From: an uncultured Eubacteriaceae bacterium
GTDB taxonomy: Bacteria > Bacillota > Clostridia > Peptostreptococcales > Anaerovoracaceae
Reading direction: 5' to 3'
Assembly (NCBI GenBank): GCA_903789635.1
Contig: CAIFEY010000008.1
Coordinates: 1-64,000, forward strand
DNA length: 64,000 bases
This document shows positions 18,930 through 28,814 of the stretch, in pieces. The translations under genes were made by a program, and so were the position numbers. The notes beneath the pieces were generated by a model that did no database searches, had not been told where the DNA came from, and worked only from the letters and a program-made list of their open reading frames with translations. How positions within the stretch are numbered: position 1 is the first letter of the stretch; every line of letters starts with the position of its first letter.

Positions 18930-19481
18930 TTACTGAATGGAGCTTCCCAGGTCATGCGCTTCCTGGATTTCCGGCTTTCCCTTGATGTCGCCGACATCAT
19001 TGTTGCCTCCGGCGAGAACGTGACCGAGGTTCTTCCAGTTGAGATGCTCCATCAGGTGGTCAAAATAGCGCGTCACATCCTCAAAGTCGTGCCCCTCTGC
19101 TGCCATCAGCAGCGCGCAGGAACGGCCGTGTCCGCGGAGCAGGTTTTCATCCCCTTCCTCGAGGGCGAAGAGGCGGTCGATGGCAGTCCTGATCTGGCCG
19201 CTCATGTTCCAGTAGTACAGCGGGCTCGCCAGGACGATCACATCGCATTCCCTGACTGCCGGGTAGATCTTGTTCATGTCATCCTTCTGAACGCACGGAC
19301 ATTCCCGTTCATTGTGTCCGCCGAAGCAGCCCTTGCAGCCGTGGATATCCATCCCGTCGAGGAAGAACTCGGTCACGGTGTTTCCCGCGCTCTCCGCACC
19401 TTCCGTAAACGCCTTGACGAGGGCAGTTGTGTTCCCCTTGCGGCGCGGGCTTCCATTCAGAATGACAATATTCTTACTCAT
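18930..19481 (-). CDS. NADPH-dependent FMN reductase / flavodoxin-fold protein
   Basis: VILNGSPRRKGNTTALV phosphate loop; VIVLASPLYYWNMSGQIRTAIDR. Confidence 0.9.
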   Translation of the reverse strand: MSKNIVILNGSPRRKGNTTALVKAFTEGAESAGNTVTEFFLDGMDIHGCKGCFGGHNERECPCVQKDDMNKIYPAVRECDVIVLASPLYYWNMSGQIRTAIDRLFALEEGDENLLRGHGRSCALLMAAEGHDFEDVTRYFDHLMEHLNWKNLGHVLAGGNNDVGDIKGKPEIQEAHDLGSSIQ

Positions 19482-19525
19482 ATCGATTTCTCCTTTTCTT
19501 CTTTTTCTACCATTTTCTTCTGTGA

Positions 19526-19554
19526 TTGACTTTTATCAGTGCCGATATTAGAAT
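19526..19554 (+). promoter_or_regulatory. Promoter for the HxlR-family gene
   Basis: TTGACT-17 bp-TAGAAT. Confidence 0.7.
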
Positions 19555-19580
19555 TGTAGCAAGAATGAGAAGAAAAACAA
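19553..19580 (-). promoter_or_regulatory. Divergent promoter for the flavodoxin-fold gene
   Basis: Minus strand TTGTTT-16 bp-TACAAT with extended -10 (TGCTACAAT). Confidence 0.55.
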
Positions 19581-19581
19581 G

Positions 19582-19638
19582 TACGTACATTGAGGTATGG
19601 TACTTACATCAAGGTTATATACTTACCTAAAGGAGAGT
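19582..19638. repeat. Three tandem 19-bp direct repeats, candidate HxlR operator
   Basis: TACGTACATTGAGGTATGG / TACTTACATCAAGGTTATA / TACTTACCTAAAGGAGAGT. Confidence 0.75.
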
Positions 19639-19644
19639 GTAAAA

Positions 19645-19980
19645 ATGAGCGACAGATGCATTTCCAATGAGACCCTGGGCACCACCGGGTTCAGCTACAC
19701 GTTGTCACTGATCAACGGAAAATACAAGATGACGATCCTCTATACCCTGATGGAATTCGGCGTTGTCCGGTTCAATGAGATGAAGAAGTATATCGGCGGA
19801 ATTTCCTACAAGACGCTCAGTTCCAACCTGAAGGAGCTTGAGGCCGACCAGCTCGTCCACAGGGAAGAATACCCTCAGATCCCGCCGAAAGTAGAATACA
19901 GTCTGACCGAGAGAGGAAAGTCCCTCATCCCGATCCTGGACGGCATGTGCGACTGGGGCGACAAGAACAGGCTTCTGTAA
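19645..19980 (+). CDS. HxlR (DUF24)-family winged-helix regulator
   Basis: FSYTLSLINGKYKMTILYTLM...RFNEMKKYIGGISYKTLSSNLKELEADQLVHREEYPQIPPKVEYSLTERGKSL; RBS aaggagag before the ATG. Confidence 0.93.
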   Translation: MSDRCISNETLGTTGFSYTLSLINGKYKMTILYTLMEFGVVRFNEMKKYIGGISYKTLSSNLKELEADQLVHREEYPQIPPKVEYSLTERGKSLIPILDGMCDWGDKNRLL

Positions 19981-19987
19981 AGTCACG

Positions 19988-20030
19988 CAGCCCCTCTGCA
20001 CTGGATGGATCAGCGCAGAGGGGCTGCGGT
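19988..20030. terminator. Perfect inverted repeat between convergent genes, probable transcription end
   Basis: CGCAGCCCCTCTGC-loop-GCAGAGGGGCTGCG, 14-bp stem; no clear T tract. Confidence 0.5.
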
Positions 20031-20105
20031 ACGGAGCAAATTGGCGGGGCTGGCGTTCTCTTGCGCCGCGCGGCCAAATTGCCTGATGTATGAATGATGG
20101 CTTTG

Positions 20106-21104
20106 TCAGTTCTGCGGTCGGCTCTCCGTCCTTGCCTGGCCCCGTTTCCCGGCCTGGCTTCGGCTGCCGGACGGACTTGAAGTTTCCGCCTGCGCCTTCC
20201 TGCGGGCGATGCGCCGTTCCTTCTCGGCGTGGATGAAGTCGCTCTCGTTCTTCCACTTGATGGCGGCGGCGCCGATGATGACGGCGTAGCCGATCCAGCT
20301 CAGCAGGTCCGGGCTCTCGCGGAAGTACAGGAAGCCCAGCAGGGCGGAAAACAGCACCTGCGTGTAGTTGAAGACGGAGACGTCCTTTGCCGGCGCATAC
20401 TTATACGCTGCGGTGACACCGAACTGTCCGACTGCGGCAAAAGCCCCCGTGCCCACAAGCCACAGGAACTGATGCACGGTCGGCATTTTGAAATTGAACA
20501 GCATGAACGGGACGCAGGCTAAACAGGACAGGAACGAGAAGTAGAACACGACGACCTGAGAACGCTCGCCCCTGGTCGTGACCAGGCGCAGGAATGTGTA
20601 GGCCATGCCGGCGCAGAATCCGCTGAAGAGGCCGACCAGCGCCGGGAACGCGGCGAGCCCCGCCGACGGCTTGATGACGAACAGAGTGCCCGCGAACGCC
20701 ATGACGACGAGGGCATTGTCGAGCTTGGTCGGCTTCTCCTTCAGAATGAAGACGGACGCGATGATCGTGAAGAACGGCGACATCTTATTCAGCACGTTGG
20801 AGTCGGCCAGTCCCATCTGCCCGATCGCCCAGAAGTTGGCCATCAAACCGATCGTCCCGAACGTCACGCGCAGCAGCAGCGCGCCCCTGGTCTCCTTCTT
20901 GGTCTTGAAGCGGCCCGGACCCGGCATGTTCATCAGGGTCACGACGGCGATCACTGCGGCGACGGCATTCCGGAAAAACGCCTTCTCCATCGTCGGCAGA
21001 TCCCCCGCGCCCTTGACGCAGAACGACATCGCCGCAAACCCCAGCGAAGAAATAATTGTATACAGGATACCTTTCGACAGATTCCTTCGGTATGCTGTTT
21101 CCAT
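20106..21104 (-). CDS. DMT-superfamily (EamA) transporter
   Basis: Two EamA-like halves; FAAMSFCVKGAGDLPTMEKAFFRN; LNKMSPFFTIIASVFILKEKPT. Confidence 0.88.
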   Translation of the reverse strand: METAYRRNLSKGILYTIISSLGFAAMSFCVKGAGDLPTMEKAFFRNAVAAVIAVVTLMNMPGPGRFKTKKETRGALLLRVTFGTIGLMANFWAIGQMGLADSNVLNKMSPFFTIIASVFILKEKPTKLDNALVVMAFAGTLFVIKPSAGLAAFPALVGLFSGFCAGMAYTFLRLVTTRGERSQVVVFYFSFLSCLACVPFMLFNFKMPTVHQFLWLVGTGAFAAVGQFGVTAAYKYAPAKDVSVFNYTQVLFSALLGFLYFRESPDLLSWIGYAVIIGAAAIKWKNESDFIHAEKERRIARRKAQAETSSPSGSRSQAGKRGQARTESRPQN

Positions 21105-21185
21105 TTGTGCGAACTTCCTTTCTATCTTCGTAACCTCTCATCCCAACCTAAGCCGGGCCCCGACCGGACCTAAAGGTCCTTTCGG

Positions 21186-21241
21186 CATGATCCATCAGAC
21201 ATGATCCATCAGACATGATCCGTCAGGCATGACCTGGCAGG
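21186..21241. repeat. 14-bp tandem repeat, about 4 copies
   Basis: CATGATCCATCAGA x2, CATGATCCGTCAGG, CATGACCTGGCAGG. Confidence 0.85.
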
Positions 21242-21591
21242 CAGAACCCGCCCCGGCAATATCTATATATTATACGCCTTTAACGCCGATTGTACACATT
21301 TGAACAAACATTTCTCCTGCGAAAACACATCTCTTGTCCTTATCGAACAAGAACCTTCCTTTATTATATTACTGGTATTACTGTCGATGCGCGTGCACAT
21401 CCAGCTGCCGTGCGGCGCTTTGCTGCGGCGCCATAATCCTCTGGCAAGTCAACCTGCTCCGTTCCGCCGCGTCCGTCTGTACTTGTTGGCAGGCAGCCCA
21501 GCCGCGCCGTGCGCGCAGCAAAAAGCCGCGGCAGGGCTCCGGATCTCTCCGGCTTCCCCGCCGCGGCTCAATATCATCTATTCAATTGATT

Positions 21592-24500
21592 CTACTTAAA
21601 GTACTCTACCGCAGACTCGAACATCTTCAGGTCGAACTCGCCCGGGACATTCTTATACAGGTACGGTCCCTTACGCTCGCAGTGCGCCATCTTTCCGAAG
21701 ACGCGGCCGTCCGGGGAAGTGATTCCTTCGATCGCGTGCAGCGAACCGTTCGGGTTGAACTGGATGTCGAAGGAGACGTTTCCGTCAAGGTCGACGTACT
21801 GGGTCGCGATCTGTCCGTTCTCCGCCAGCTCCTGGATCGTCCCTTCAGGGGCGATGAAGCGTCCCTCGCCGTGGGAAATCGCCGTCGTGTAGATCTCGCC
21901 CGGCTTGCACTTTGCGAGCCATGGAGACTTGTTCGAGGCGATCCTGGTCTGGATAAGCTTGGACTGGTGGCGTCCGATCGTGTTGAAGGTCAGCGTCGGG
22001 CTGTCCTCGGTCGGATCGACGATCTTTCCGTACGGCACGAGGCCGAGCTTGATCAGCGCCTGGAATCCGTTGCAGATTCCGGCCATCAGGCCGTCGCGCT
22101 GCTCCAGGAGTTCGGTGACTGCCTCCCGGATCTCCGCGTTTCTGAAGAAGGCGGTGATGAACTTTCCGGAACCGTCCGGCTCGTCCGCGCCCGAGAATCC
22201 GCCAGGGATGAAGATCATCTGCGAAGATCTGATCTTCTGCGCGAACTCCTCGACGCTCCTTCCGACGTTCTCCGCGGTCAGGTTGTTGATGACGAAGATT
22301 TCCGGATCCGCGCCGGCATCGGCGAACGCCTTGGCCGAGTCGTACTCGCAGTTGTTGCCCGGGAATACCGGAATCAGTACCTTAGGGGATGCGGACTTGA
22401 TGTTCGCGTGGAGGTTCTCCTTCGCGGCAAAGCTGAAGGCCTCCGTATCTCCCTCTCCTGCTGCGATGTTGCAGCGGTATACCGGCTCGAGCTTCTGCTC
22501 GTACACCTTCAGGATGTCCGGCAGGGCGATGGTCTCTCCGAAGCCGGTGATTTCCTTTGTCTCCGTCGTCTTTCCTAAGAGGACTGCGCCCTCAACCTCG
22601 GTCCCCGCAGGAACCTCGAGCAGGAACGCGCCGTAGCAGTATCCGAACAGCTGTTCCTTGGTGAGCGCATCGCCGTAAGCGAAGCCGATCTCGTTGCCCA
22701 TCGCCATCTTCAGGACGGCCTCGGCGACTCCGCCGTAACCCGGAGTATACGCCGCGCAGGCGGTCTTATCGACGATCAGCTTGTTGACCTTCTCGTAGAG
22801 CTTCTTGACGGATTCGCAGGTCGGGAGTCCGTCCTCGCCGTACTCTGGGACGAGCAGGATCACGTCGTCGCCTGCGTTCTTGAACTCCGGCGAGATGATG
22901 TGCTCCGCCTGGTCGGTCGTGACCGCGAACGATACCAGTGTCGGCGGCACATCGAGATTCTCGAAGGTTCCGCTCATGGAGTCTTTGCCTCCGATTGCGG
23001 CCACTCCCATGCCAAGCTGTGCCCTGTATGCGCCGAGCATTGCGGCCATCGGTGCGCCCCAGCGCGACGGGTCGGTTCCCGGCTTTCCGAAGTATTCCTG
23101 GAAGCTCAGGTACGTGTCGTCGAACGACGCGCCGGCAGCGATCAGCTTGGAGATGGACTCGATGACGGCCAGGTATGCGCCGTCGTACGGGCTCGCGGAG
23201 GAGATCATCGGGTTGAATCCGTACGCCATCGCGGAGACGGTGTCGGTGTGCTTCTTCTCTACCGAGATCAGGTGAACCATCGCCTGGATCGGGGTCCTCT
23301 GGTACTTTCCGCCGAACGGCATCAGGACAGTTCCCGCGCCGATCGTGGAGTCGAACTCCTCGGACAGGCCCCTCTTGGAGCAGACATTCAGGTCGGACGC
23401 CATCTTCTCATACGCCTCAGTGAAGCTTCCGGTCACCTTTCTCTCGTAGCTTCCGCGCTTAGGAACCTCGACGTCGATGTGCTTCTCGACGCCGTCGGTA
23501 TCCAGGAACGCCCTGGAGATGTTGACGATCGTCTCGCCGTTCCAGGTCTCGGTCAGGTACGGGCTCTCCTTGACGGTCGCGACGACGGTCGCCTCGAGGT
23601 TCTCCCCGTGCGCGAGCTCGATGTAGCGGTCCGCGTCCTCAGCGGCAACGACGACGGCCATTCTCTCCTGAGACTCGGAGATCGCGAGCTCCGTTCCGTC
23701 GAGTCCGGCATACTTCTTGGTGACCTTGTCGAGGTTGATGTCCAGTCCGTCCGCGAGCTCTCCGATCGCGACGGAGACTCCGCCTGCGCCGAAGTCGTTG
23801 CAGCGCTTGATCATCTTGGAAGCCTCCGGATTTCTGAACAGCCTCTGCAGCTTTCTCTCCTCCGGGGCATTTCCCTTCTGCACCTCGGCGCCGTCCTTCT
23901 CCAGGGAGTCGACGTTGTGCTTCTTGGAGGAACCGGTCGCTCCGCCGATTCCGTCGCGTCCCGTGCGTCCTCCGAGCAGGATGACGACGTCGCCCGGCTG
24001 CGGACGCTCTCTCCTGACGTTCTCTTCAGGAGCAGCGGCGATGACCGCGCCGACCTCCATCCTCTTGGCCGCGTAGCCAGGGTGGTAGATCTCGTCGACC
24101 TGTCCGGTCGCGAGTCCGATCTGGTTTCCGTAGGAGCTGTAACCATCCGCAGCGGTCGTGACGATCTTTCTCTGCGGCAGCTTGCCCTCCATCGTCTCGG
24201 AAACCGGAGTGAGCGGGTTGGCAGCGCCCGTTACGCGCATCGCCGCGTAGACATAGCTTCTGCCGGACAGCGGGTCTCTGATCGCGCCTCCGATGCAGGT
24301 TGCGGCGCCTCCGAACGGCTCGATCTCGGTCGGGTGGTTATGCGTCTCGTTCTTGAACAGCAGCAGCCACTTCTCCGTCTTTCCCTCGACGTTGACGTCA
24401 ATCTTGACCGTGCATGCGTTGATCTCCTCGGACGCGTCGAGCTTGTCCAGCATGCCGCGCTTCTTCAGAACCTTGGCAGCGATCGTGCCGAGATCCATCA

Positions 24501-25290
24501 GGTTGATCGGCTTGGTGCGGTTGATCTCCTCGCGGGATCCGAGGTACTCCTCGTACGTCTTCTGGATCGCCGGATCGTCGAACTTCACGCTGTCGAGCGT
24601 CGTTTTGTACGTCGTGTGGCGGCAGTGGTCGGACCAGTACGTGTCGATGACGCGGATCTCCGTGATCGTCGGGTCGCGCTGCTCCTTGGTGAAGTATTCC
24701 TGGACGAACGCGAGATCAGCTAAGTCCATGGCAAGGCCGTGGCCGTCCAGGAACTCCTGCAGCTCGTCCTTAGAATACTTATTGAATCCGGTGAGCGTCT
24801 CGACGGTCGTCGGGATCTCGACGTCGACCTTCAGCGTCTCGTACGGCTCCAGGGACGCCTCCCTGGCCTCCACCGGGTTGATGATGTACTTCTTCAGCGC
24901 GTTTACGTCGTCGTCCGTGATCGACCCGGTCAGGATGAACACCTTGGCCGACTTGACGGTCGGGCGGTCGCCGCGGAAAGCCAGCTGGATGCACTCCGCA
25001 GCGGAGTTCGCGCGCGCGTCGAACTGACCCGGCAGGAACTCCGTCGCGAACACCTTCTCGGAAGGCTTGATCTCGAGGTCCCTGTAGACGTTGTCGACCT
25101 GCGGCTCGGAGAATACGGTGTTTACCGCCTTCTCAAAGAGTTCAGCCGGCAGGTTCTCCGCGTCGTAGCGGTTGATCACGCGGACGCTCTCAAGACCCTG
25201 GATCTGCAGCAGCTCCCTGGCCTCGTTCAGGATGCCCTTTGCCTCGTTCGCGAACTGCGGCTTCTTTTCCACATATACTCTGTAAACCAT
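21592..25290 (-). CDS. purL: Phosphoribosylformylglycinamidine synthase (fused PurL/PurQ)
   Basis: TYWSDHCRHTTY; C-terminal glutaminase VFPGNNCEYD...GICNGFQALIKLGL. Confidence 0.95.
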   Translation of the reverse strand: MVYRVYVEKKPQFANEAKGILNEARELLQIQGLESVRVINRYDAENLPAELFEKAVNTVFSEPQVDNVYRDLEIKPSEKVFATEFLPGQFDARANSAAECIQLAFRGDRPTVKSAKVFILTGSITDDDVNALKKYIINPVEAREASLEPYETLKVDVEIPTTVETLTGFNKYSKDELQEFLDGHGLAMDLADLAFVQEYFTKEQRDPTITEIRVIDTYWSDHCRHTTYKTTLDSVKFDDPAIQKTYEEYLGSREEINRTKPINLMDLGTIAAKVLKKRGMLDKLDASEEINACTVKIDVNVEGKTEKWLLLFKNETHNHPTEIEPFGGAATCIGGAIRDPLSGRSYVYAAMRVTGAANPLTPVSETMEGKLPQRKIVTTAADGYSSYGNQIGLATGQVDEIYHPGYAAKRMEVGAVIAAAPEENVRRERPQPGDVVILLGGRTGRDGIGGATGSSKKHNVDSLEKDGAEVQKGNAPEERKLQRLFRNPEASKMIKRCNDFGAGGVSVAIGELADGLDINLDKVTKKYAGLDGTELAISESQERMAVVVAAEDADRYIELAHGENLEATVVATVKESPYLTETWNGETIVNISRAFLDTDGVEKHIDVEVPKRGSYERKVTGSFTEAYEKMASDLNVCSKRGLSEEFDSTIGAGTVLMPFGGKYQRTPIQAMVHLISVEKKHTDTVSAMAYGFNPMISSASPYDGAYLAVIESISKLIAAGASFDDTYLSFQEYFGKPGTDPSRWGAPMAAMLGAYRAQLGMGVAAIGGKDSMSGTFENLDVPPTLVSFAVTTDQAEHIISPEFKNAGDDVILLVPEYGEDGLPTCESVKKLYEKVNKLIVDKTACAAYTPGYGGVAEAVLKMAMGNEIGFAYGDALTKEQLFGYCYGAFLLEVPAGTEVEGAVLLGKTTETKEITGFGETIALPDILKVYEQKLEPVYRCNIAAGEGDTEAFSFAAKENLHANIKSASPKVLIPVFPGNNCEYDSAKAFADAGADPEIFVINNLTAENVGRSVEEFAQKIRSSQMIFIPGGFSGADEPDGSGKFITAFFRNAEIREAVTELLEQRDGLMAGICNGFQALIKLGLVPYGKIVDPTEDSPTLTFNTIGRHQSKLIQTRIASNKSPWLAKCKPGEIYTTAISHGEGRFIAPEGTIQELAENGQIATQYVDLDGNVSFDIQFNPNGSLHAIEGITSPDGRVFGKMAHCERKGPYLYKNVPGEFDLKMFESAVEYFK

Positions 25291-25291
25291 G

Positions 25292-26590
25292 TTAACGCGT
25301 TTCTCCTTTCCAAGCGGCTAATGCCTTCTGTCCGATGTCGTGACGGTAGAATCCGTCCGGGAATTCGATGCGTGCGACCTGTGCGTACGCGCTGTCGATC
25401 GCCTCCGGAAGGTTCTTGCCCCTTGCCGTTACGCCGAGCACGCGGCCGCCGTCGGACAGGAGCTCTCCGTTCTCTCCCAGCTTGGCGCCTGCGACGTACA
25501 CGTTCTCGAGGTCGTCCGGGATGCTCAGCGGGTAGCCCTTCTCGTAGTGCTCCGGGTAGCCCTTGGTCGCCATGATTACGCAGCAGGCAGCTTCGTCTTC
25601 GGCAAAGTGGAACTTTGCCGAGGAAAGCGTCCCATCTGCTGTATGCATCATGATGTCCAGAAGATCGCCCTCGAGCAGCGGAAGCACGACCTGCGCCTCC
25701 GGATCGCCGAAGCGGCAGTTGTACTCGATGACCTTAGGACCCTCCGTGGTCAGCATCAGGCCAAAGTACAGGCAGCCCTTGAACGTCCTGCCCTCTTTAT
25801 TCATCGCGCGCATCGTCGGCAGGAAGATCGTCTCCATGCACTCGCTGGCGATGTCCTCGGTGTAGTATGGATTCGGGGCGATCGTGCCCATTCCGCCGGT
25901 GTTCAGGCCCTTGTCCCCGTCAAACGCGCGCTTGTGGTCCATCGAGCTGACCATCGGGATGACCGTGTTTCCGTCCGTGAACGACAGCACGCTGACCTCC
26001 GGTCCCTCGAGGAACTCCTCGATGACGACCGTGGAGCCGCTCTTGCCGAACACCTGATCCTGCATCATCTCGAGGACCGCAGCCTCCGCCGCATCCCTCG
26101 TCTCGCAGATCAGGACGCCCTTTCCCTTCGCGAGTCCGTCCGCCTTGACGACGACCGGGATCCTGCAGGTCTTCACGTACTCGAGCGCGTCGCCCATGTC
26201 GGTGAACGTCTCGAACTGCGCCGTCGGAATGTCGTACTTCTTCATCAGATCCTTGGAGAAGGCCTTGCTTCCCTCGATGATCGCCGCCCTCTTATTCGGG
26301 CCGAAGCACGGAATTCCTTTTTCTTCCAGCAGATCGACGAGTCCCATTACCAGCGGATCGTCCGGTGCGACGACCGCGAAGTCGATCTTCTCCCTGACGG
26401 CAAAGTCGACGACCCCATCCAGGTCTTCCGCGCTGATGGCTACGCACTCGGCGTCCTTCGCGATTCCTGCATTGCCCGGCAGGCAGTAGATCTTCCCCGC
26501 CTGAGGGCTCTCCTTCAGCTTCTTGATGATTGCGTGCTCTCTTCCGCCGCCGCCGACGACCATGATCTTATCAACCACTGTAATCCCCAT
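25292..26590 (-). CDS. purD: Phosphoribosylamine-glycine ligase
   Basis: VVGGGGREHAI; FGPNKRAAIIEGSKAFSK; NTGGMGTIAPNPYY. Confidence 0.95.
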   Translation of the reverse strand: MGITVVDKIMVVGGGGREHAIIKKLKESPQAGKIYCLPGNAGIAKDAECVAISAEDLDGVVDFAVREKIDFAVVAPDDPLVMGLVDLLEEKGIPCFGPNKRAAIIEGSKAFSKDLMKKYDIPTAQFETFTDMGDALEYVKTCRIPVVVKADGLAKGKGVLICETRDAAEAAVLEMMQDQVFGKSGSTVVIEEFLEGPEVSVLSFTDGNTVIPMVSSMDHKRAFDGDKGLNTGGMGTIAPNPYYTEDIASECMETIFLPTMRAMNKEGRTFKGCLYFGLMLTTEGPKVIEYNCRFGDPEAQVVLPLLEGDLLDIMMHTADGTLSSAKFHFAEDEAACCVIMATKGYPEHYEKGYPLSIPDDLENVYVAGAKLGENGELLSDGGRVLGVTARGKNLPEAIDSAYAQVARIEFPDGFYRHDIGQKALAAWKGETR

Positions 26591-26771
26591 CCTTTTCTTC
26601 TATTTCTATCTCTGAATCCCCGCCGCATCCTCTTCAGATGAAACAGGAGGGAAACCCTCATAATAAGAAGGTCTCCCCGCAATAATTTCAATATTTTCCG
26701 CGGAATGAACGCTCCCTGCAGCAGCCTGAGGCCGCAGCGCAGGCGGGCGCACTCCCACGCGGTCCCCGCGA

Positions 26772-27956
26772 TTAGTGGTGGAACAGGCGCATGCCGGTGA
26801 AGGCCATGGCGATTCCGTACTTGTCGCAGGTGTCGATGACATGATCATCTCTGATGGATCCGCCCGGCTCCGCGATATAGGAGACGCCGCTCTTGTGCGC
26901 CCTCTCGATGTTGTCGCCGAACGGGAAGAAGGCATCGGAGCCTAAAGCCACGCCGCTGATCGTATCCAGGTAAGCGCGCTTCTCTTCCTCGGTGAACGGC
27001 TCAGGCTGCTCGGTGAACCACTTCTGCCACTCGCCGTCTGCCAGGACGTCCATGTACTCGTTTCCAAGGTAGACGTCGATCGTGTTGTCCCTGTCGGCAC
27101 GCTTGATGCCGTCCTTGAACGGCAGGTTCAGGACGCGGTCGGACTGGCGCAGATGCCAGAAGTCCGCCTTCTGTCCCGCTAAGCGCGTGCAGTGGATTCT
27201 AGACTGCTGTCCGGCGCCGACGCCGATCGCCTGTCCGTCCTTAGCGTAAGCTACGGAGTTGGACTGCGTGTACTTCAGCGTGATCAGCGCGACGACCAGG
27301 TCCCTTCTGGCCTCTTCCGGAAGATCCTTATTCTTAGTCACGATCTCGGTGAAGTCCTCCGGCTTGACCGCGTAGTCGTTTCTCTTCTGCTCGAACGTGA
27401 TACCGAAGACCTGCTTTCTCTCGAACTCCTCCGGAACGTAGTTCGGATCGATCTTGACGATGTTGTAGTTGCCCTTCTTCTTCTGCTTCAGAATCTCGAG
27501 CGCCTCATCGGTGTAGCCCGGCGCGATGACGCCGTCGGAGACCTCGCGCTTCAGAAGTCTTGCCGTTGCCGCGTCGCAGACGTCGCTGAGCGCAGCCCAG
27601 TCGCCGAACGAGGACATCCTGTCCGTTCCTCTCGCCCTCGCGTACGCCGTAGCGAGCGGGGAATCGTCGAGACCCTCCATGTCGTCGACAAAGCAGGCCT
27701 TCTTCAGGTTCTCACTCATCGGGATGCCGACCGCCGCTGATGTCGGGCTGACGTGCTTGAAGGACGCCGCCGCAGGGAGATTCAGGCTCTCCTTCAGCTC
27801 GTGGACGAGCTGCCAGCTGTTCAGCGCGTCCAGGAAGTTGATGTATCCCGGACGTCCGTTGACGATCTCTACCGGAAGATCACTGCCGTCCGCCATGTAA
27901 ATGCGCGCCGGCTTCTGATTCGGATTGCATCCGTATTTCAGCGAAAACTCTTTCAT
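26772..27956 (-). CDS. Stand-alone AICAR formyltransferase (PurH C-terminal domain type)
   Basis: LKYGCNPNQKPA; SFKHVSPTSAAVG; GQQSRIHCTRLAG; SDAFFPFGDNIERA; RBS aggagg before MKEFSLKYG. Confidence 0.9.
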   Translation of the reverse strand: MKEFSLKYGCNPNQKPARIYMADGSDLPVEIVNGRPGYINFLDALNSWQLVHELKESLNLPAAASFKHVSPTSAAVGIPMSENLKKACFVDDMEGLDDSPLATAYARARGTDRMSSFGDWAALSDVCDAATARLLKREVSDGVIAPGYTDEALEILKQKKKGNYNIVKIDPNYVPEEFERKQVFGITFEQKRNDYAVKPEDFTEIVTKNKDLPEEARRDLVVALITLKYTQSNSVAYAKDGQAIGVGAGQQSRIHCTRLAGQKADFWHLRQSDRVLNLPFKDGIKRADRDNTIDVYLGNEYMDVLADGEWQKWFTEQPEPFTEEEKRAYLDTISGVALGSDAFFPFGDNIERAHKSGVSYIAEPGGSIRDDHVIDTCDKYGIAMAFTGMRLFHH

Positions 27957-28067
27957 CTCATTTCCCTCCTGTTGACTAAATACCCATATTTCTCTATTCC
28001 CGGCAGCCGGCTGCTTTCCGGCACGTACGGCCTGCAGCTGGTGCCCGTTTAACCTTTGTCCCTGCAC

Positions 28068-28814
28068 CTAGCAGTGCTTGTTGATCAGGCGGTCCTCGTA
28101 CTCACCCGTCTTGAGGTCCGTGAAGCGGACGTACAGGGAGATCTTGTTGGCCTCATCCAGATTCTGCCAGATCTCGTCCGTGAACGCCTGGATGCTTTCC
28201 GGAATCTCAACGCGCTCCGGCTCGCCCATGAACGTAGGGATCGGGGATCCGTCGGTCTGGTACGTGTGGATGAAGCGTCCCTCGCCCGGGATTCCGTCGT
28301 ACTCGTAGAAGTTGCGGATGTTTCCGCCGCCCTGCTCGTCGCTGCTCTTCAGGATGCTCATGTCGAAGCGGAACGGCTCCTTCCCGGGTAAATCCAGGAT
28401 CGCGCTGATTCTCGGCGTCCAGTTCGGTCCGTCCGGCTCGAACTGGCGGGTTCTCAGTGCCTTGGCGAAGATTCCGCTGTCCAGGTCATCCTCGCCTTTG
28501 CAGAGGTCCGCGATCGTGTCGGTCTGGTCTCCGTTCGTGACGACCAGCGTCTTTCCGACCGTCCTGACCGGGTAGTAGATGATCAGGGACGGGTCCTCGA
28601 GCTTGGACTCGTCGAACGCCTTGGTCCTGACATCGTCCCCCTCCTGCTGGAAGACGCGGTTTCTGCTGTTCTCCGAGCGGCCCATGATGAAGTAAGCGAC
28701 CGCGGCCTTTCCGTCCTTGGTCAGGCCGCAGATGATGCCCCTGCCCGGATAAGGGTTTCCGTTCAGGTAGTGTGCCGCAGGAAACGCCTCGTATGGATTC
28801 TTAATCGTTGCCAT
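28068..28814 (-). CDS. purO: IMP cyclohydrolase, archaeal PurO-type family
   Basis: NPYPGRGIICGLTKDGKAAVAYFIMGRSENSRNR; sits between AICARFT and purN; not MGS-like PurH N-domain. Confidence 0.85.
   Translation of the reverse strand: MATIKNPYEAFPAAHYLNGNPYPGRGIICGLTKDGKAAVAYFIMGRSENSRNRVFQQEGDDVRTKAFDESKLEDPSLIIYYPVRTVGKTLVVTNGDQTDTIADLCKGEDDLDSGIFAKALRTRQFEPDGPNWTPRISAILDLPGKEPFRFDMSILKSSDEQGGGNIRNFYEYDGIPGEGRFIHTYQTDGSPIPTFMGEPERVEIPESIQAFTDEIWQNLDEANKISLYVRFTDLKTGEYEDRLINKHC

Noticed and set aside
22900-24723. 607-aa plus-strand ORF opposite purL, and other long plus-strand ORFs (for example 1389..2261, 5889..6938, 33246..35591, 36621..37967, 53789..55102, 55464..56831)
   Set aside because: All fully antisense to confident genes and rich in R/D/L/V as expected for mirror frames.
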